NCBI RefSeq assembly: GCF_011189575.1
Contig: NZ_PUJW01000010.1
Location: forward strand, 62,001-126,000
Source: Photorhabdus cinerea
Lineage (GTDB): Bacteria; Pseudomonadota; Gammaproteobacteria; Enterobacterales; Enterobacteriaceae
Direction of reading: 5' to 3'
DNA length: 64,000 bases
The notes under the pieces: generated by a model
The model's input: only the letters and a program-made list of their open reading frames with translations
Database searches by the model: none
What the model was told of the DNA's origin: nothing
Made by a program: the position numbers and the translations under genes
In this document: piece after piece, positions 61,672 through 64,000 of the stretch
Layout: every line of letters begins with the position of its first letter
How positions within the stretch are numbered: position 1 is the stretch's first letter

Positions 61672-62401
61672 AAAGACTCCTGTTCATATGACCAATCCAG
61701 ATCATACCGTAAAAAACCGACTACTTCGTTGAAGGAATACAGAAATTGTTGACCCGATAAAACAATAGTATTACGTAATAGTTTAGGTTATAACTTCCCA
61801 AACATTATTCTGGCTTTTCATCTTTGCCGGTCTTTTTGCACAATCCAAACATGAATATATAATCATATTGGCCGCCCAAATAAGCATAAAATTCTTTTTT
61901 ACCATGTTGATAACCACGATAAAGATAAAACTTTATTCTTATAAAGAAATAAATGTATATTAATACTATATAGTTTGAATTTGTCAGACTTTAAATCTGA
62001 CAAATCAACATTTAACAGTATATATAAAACAGATATCACACTAATATTAGTGAGATAGCTCACATTAAAATTCCAACATGATCTATATCACACAACACTA
62101 ATATTATTTTTTTTACTTAAAAATCATAAAATTAAATAAAATTTTTACCGATTCTAGTCTTATCCCGGCAATATTTGACCTGATTTACATTTCTCGTTAA
62201 TTTGGAAAGCCACTGGAAATAATCAGTCAGATCCTCATCTGAACCATAATTATGCAGTGACACAATATTGTTTGTATCACCTGTTTCTAACAAACAAGTG
62301 ATAGTTGATTAAGGACGCAATTCAGACGCCCGTAAAAACATTAATCTCACAAATTTTTGTGAGTTTCTGTGAGAGTCGGACAGAACCTGGGGAGGTTCAC
62401 T
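61672..62401 (+). promoter_or_regulatory. arcB–gltB divergent region with CRP-like sites and leader hairpins
   Basis: This 730-bp gap has no gene. Palindromes are ATTTGTCAGA/TCTGACAAAT (61,979–62,005), TATCACcTGTTT/AAACAaGTGATA (about 62,276–62,304) and CTCACAAA/TTTGTGAG (62,346–62,363). Two CRP-like sites lie 28 bp apart: AGTGA-N6-TCACA (62,049–62,064) and CATGA-N6-TCACA (62,077–62,092). A GGGGAGG precedes the gltB start. In E. coli the gltBDF promoter is controlled by Lrp, CRP and IHF through a long upstream region, consistent with this structure. Confidence 0.55.
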
Positions 62402-64000
62402 ATGCTATATAACAAATCTCAAGAAAAGGATAACTGTGGTTTTGGACTGATAGCCCATATCGAAGGGGAGCCAAGCCACAAAGTAGTTCGTACCGCTATC
62501 CATGCACTGGCACGCATGCAACATCGTGGTGCTATCCTGGCAGATGGTAAAACGGGTGATGGTTGCGGTTTATTACTGCAAAAGCCCGACCGTTTTTTTC
62601 GTATGGTCGCACAGGAGCAAGAGTGGCGTTTAGCTCGTAATTACGCAGTCGGTATGTTATTTCTCAGCCAGAACTCTCAGATTGCACAAACCTGCCGGGA
62701 AATAGTCGAACAGGAGTTACAAAATGAAACGCTGTCAGTCGTTGGCTGGCGTGAGGTACCGACCAACATTGATATTTTGGGTGAAATAGCCCTTTCAAGC
62801 CTCCCCCGTATCGAACAGGTTTTTGTTAATGCTCCTGCTGGCTGGCGCGCACGTGATTTAGAACGCCGTCTCTTCATTGCCCGCCGCCGAATAGAAAAAC
62901 GCATCAGCGACAGTGACTTTTATGTTTGCAGTTTGTCCAATCTGGTCACTATCTATAAAGGATTATGCATGGCGGCAGATTTGCCCCGCTTCTATCCTGA
63001 TCTGGCTGATTTACGTCTAGAATCAGCTATTTGCTTGTTTCATCAACGTTTCTCAACCAATACAGTCCCACGCTGGCCACTAGCACAACCTTTCCGCTAT
63101 CTCGCTCATAATGGTGAAATAAATACGATAAATGGTAACCGCGAGTGGGCACGGGCAAGAGCCTATAAATTCAAAACTCCGCTTATTCCTGATTTACAAA
63201 CTGCCGCCCCTTTCGTAAACGAAACAGGATCAGACTCCAGCTCACTCGATAATATGCTAGAACTGTTTCTCAATGGTGGAATGGATCTAATCCGTGCTAT
63301 GCGGCTACTGGTTCCTCCTGCGTGGCAAAATAACCCTGATATGGATGAGGATCTGCGGGCTTTCTTTGATTTCAACTCCATGCACATGGAGCCATGGGAT
63401 GGTCCTGCCGGTATCGTCATGTCAGATGGCCGCTATGCTGCTTGTAATCTGGATCGTAATGGCCTGCGCCCGGCACGTTATGTCATCACAAAAGATAAAC
63501 TGATCACCTGTGCTTCTGAAATCGGCATCTGGGATTATCAACCGGATGAAGTAATAGAAAAAGGACGAGTTGGTCCCGGCGAACTCATGGTGATTGACAC
63601 CCGCCAAGGCCGTATCCTGCATGCAGAAGAGACCGATAATGACCTGAAAAGTCGCCATCCGTATAAAGAATGGATGGATAAAAACGTCAAACGTCTTATC
63701 CCATTTGAAGAATTACGCCAAGATCAATCTGGCTACCGGAATCTGGACGATCAATCCCTAGCGGTTTATCACAAGCAATTTGCCTACAGCAATGAAGAAT
63801 TAGATCAAATTATCCGTGTTCTGGGAGAAAACGGCCAAGAAGCAACAGGTTCAATGGGTGATGATACTCCGTTTGCTGTATTCTCCAGCCGCCCACGAAT
63901 TATTTATGACTATTTCCGCCAACAATTCGCTCAGGTCACTAACCCACCAATTGATCCGCTGCGTGAAGCACATGTTATGTCTCTCACCACCTGCATAGGG
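62402..64000 (+). CDS. gltB: glutamate synthase large subunit GltB (5' part)
   Basis: GltB with GltD makes two glutamates from glutamine and 2-oxoglutarate using NADPH. The window holds the first 533 codons and the gene runs off the right edge (full length about 1,486 residues). The start MLYNKSQEKDNCGFGL contains an 11-residue propeptide before the nucleophile Cys12. Further glutaminase-domain motifs are HRGAILADGKTGDG, FHQRFSTNTVPRWPLAQPF, AHNGEINTINGNREW, and GPAGIVMSDGRYAACNLDRNGLRP. With glnE it covers two steps of ammonium assimilation control in this window. Confidence 0.97.
   Translation, partial: MLYNKSQEKDNCGFGLIAHIEGEPSHKVVRTAIHALARMQHRGAILADGKTGDGCGLLLQKPDRFFRMVAQEQEWRLARNYAVGMLFLSQNSQIAQTCREIVEQELQNETLSVVGWREVPTNIDILGEIALSSLPRIEQVFVNAPAGWRARDLERRLFIARRRIEKRISDSDFYVCSLSNLVTIYKGLCMAADLPRFYPDLADLRLESAICLFHQRFSTNTVPRWPLAQPFRYLAHNGEINTINGNREWARARAYKFKTPLIPDLQTAAPFVNETGSDSSSLDNMLELFLNGGMDLIRAMRLLVPPAWQNNPDMDEDLRAFFDFNSMHMEPWDGPAGIVMSDGRYAACNLDRNGLRPARYVITKDKLITCASEIGIWDYQPDEVIEKGRVGPGELMVIDTRQGRILHAEETDNDLKSRHPYKEWMDKNVKRLIPFEELRQDQSGYRNLDDQSLAVYHKQFAYSNEELDQIIRVLGENGQEATGSMGDDTPFAVFSSRPRIIYDYFRQQFAQVTNPPIDPLREAHVMSLTTCIG

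Overview
The window is chromosomal DNA from a gammaproteobacterium of the order Enterobacterales. The gene order follows the Escherichia coli plsC–parC–parE–tolC … cca … rpsU–dnaG–rpoD … alx … rnpB … arcB–gltB segment, and the proteins are close in length and sequence to their E. coli counterparts. The AT-rich spacers, the decayed type VI secretion and phage debris, and several lineage-specific protein changes suggest the Photorhabdus/Xenorhabdus group (Morganellaceae). That placement is inference, since no rRNA is present.

Layout. 1–340: a mobile-element edge with a TnpB fragment and a hairpin. 376–9,504: plsC, parC, parE, yqiA, cpdA, nudF and, divergently, tolC. 9,702–15,055: a small membrane protein, ygiBC, ygiD, ribB with its FMN riboswitch, and ubiK. 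15,562–17,512: a collapsed type VI secretion cassette (vgrG fragment, frameshifted membrane-active effector candidate, frameshifted immunity-like gene, intact PAAR tip). 17,640–34,047: hldE–glnE–ygiF, a nitroreductase, ygiM–cca, uppP, folB, plsY, tsaD and the rpsU–dnaG–rpoD operon. 34,064–41,440: accessory DNA beside and downstream of a tRNA-Ile2 gene. 41,440–64,000: mostly core again, namely fadH, sstT, alx with a manganese-type riboswitch, yqjA, yqjDEKF, yhaJ/yhaK, rnpB, rsmI/lpoA–yraN–diaA–dolP, mtgA–elbB, the sRNA ArcZ, arcB, and the 5' part of gltB, which runs off the window.

The accessory region is the most interesting part. A decayed copy of the tRNA-Ile2 3' end 2.8 kb downstream suggests an old integrated element. 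Between the copies lie a Bro-N antirepressor fused to an Ogr/Delta-type zinc finger, a 77-nt RNA resembling phage C4 antisense RNA whose loop can pair with the antirepressor Shine-Dalgarno, a HigB/HigA-type toxin–antitoxin pair and a Ner-like remnant. Just outside sits an apparently intact type I toxin–antitoxin module that the long-ORF view misses. It has a 27-codon TisB-like hydrophobic peptide (38,105–38,188, minus) and, upstream on the same strand, a predicted ~120-nt antitoxin RNA (38,434–38,555). The first 36 nt of that RNA are complementary to the toxin mRNA leader at 33 of 36 positions. Both have consensus-like promoters and terminators. Phage-spike, IS701-like and idi fragments follow.

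The core genes cover cell-envelope building (plsC, plsY, hldE, uppP, lpoA, mtgA, dolP), DNA topology and replication (parC/E, dnaG, diaA), transcription (rpoD), tRNA maturation (cca, tsaD, rnpB), efflux (tolC) and nitrogen/redox control (glnE, gltB, arcB/arcZ). Several show lineage-specific changes: Gly at ParC position 80 (E. coli numbering), an LpoA about 88 residues short in its N-terminal domain, and a YgiF lacking most of its CHAD domain.
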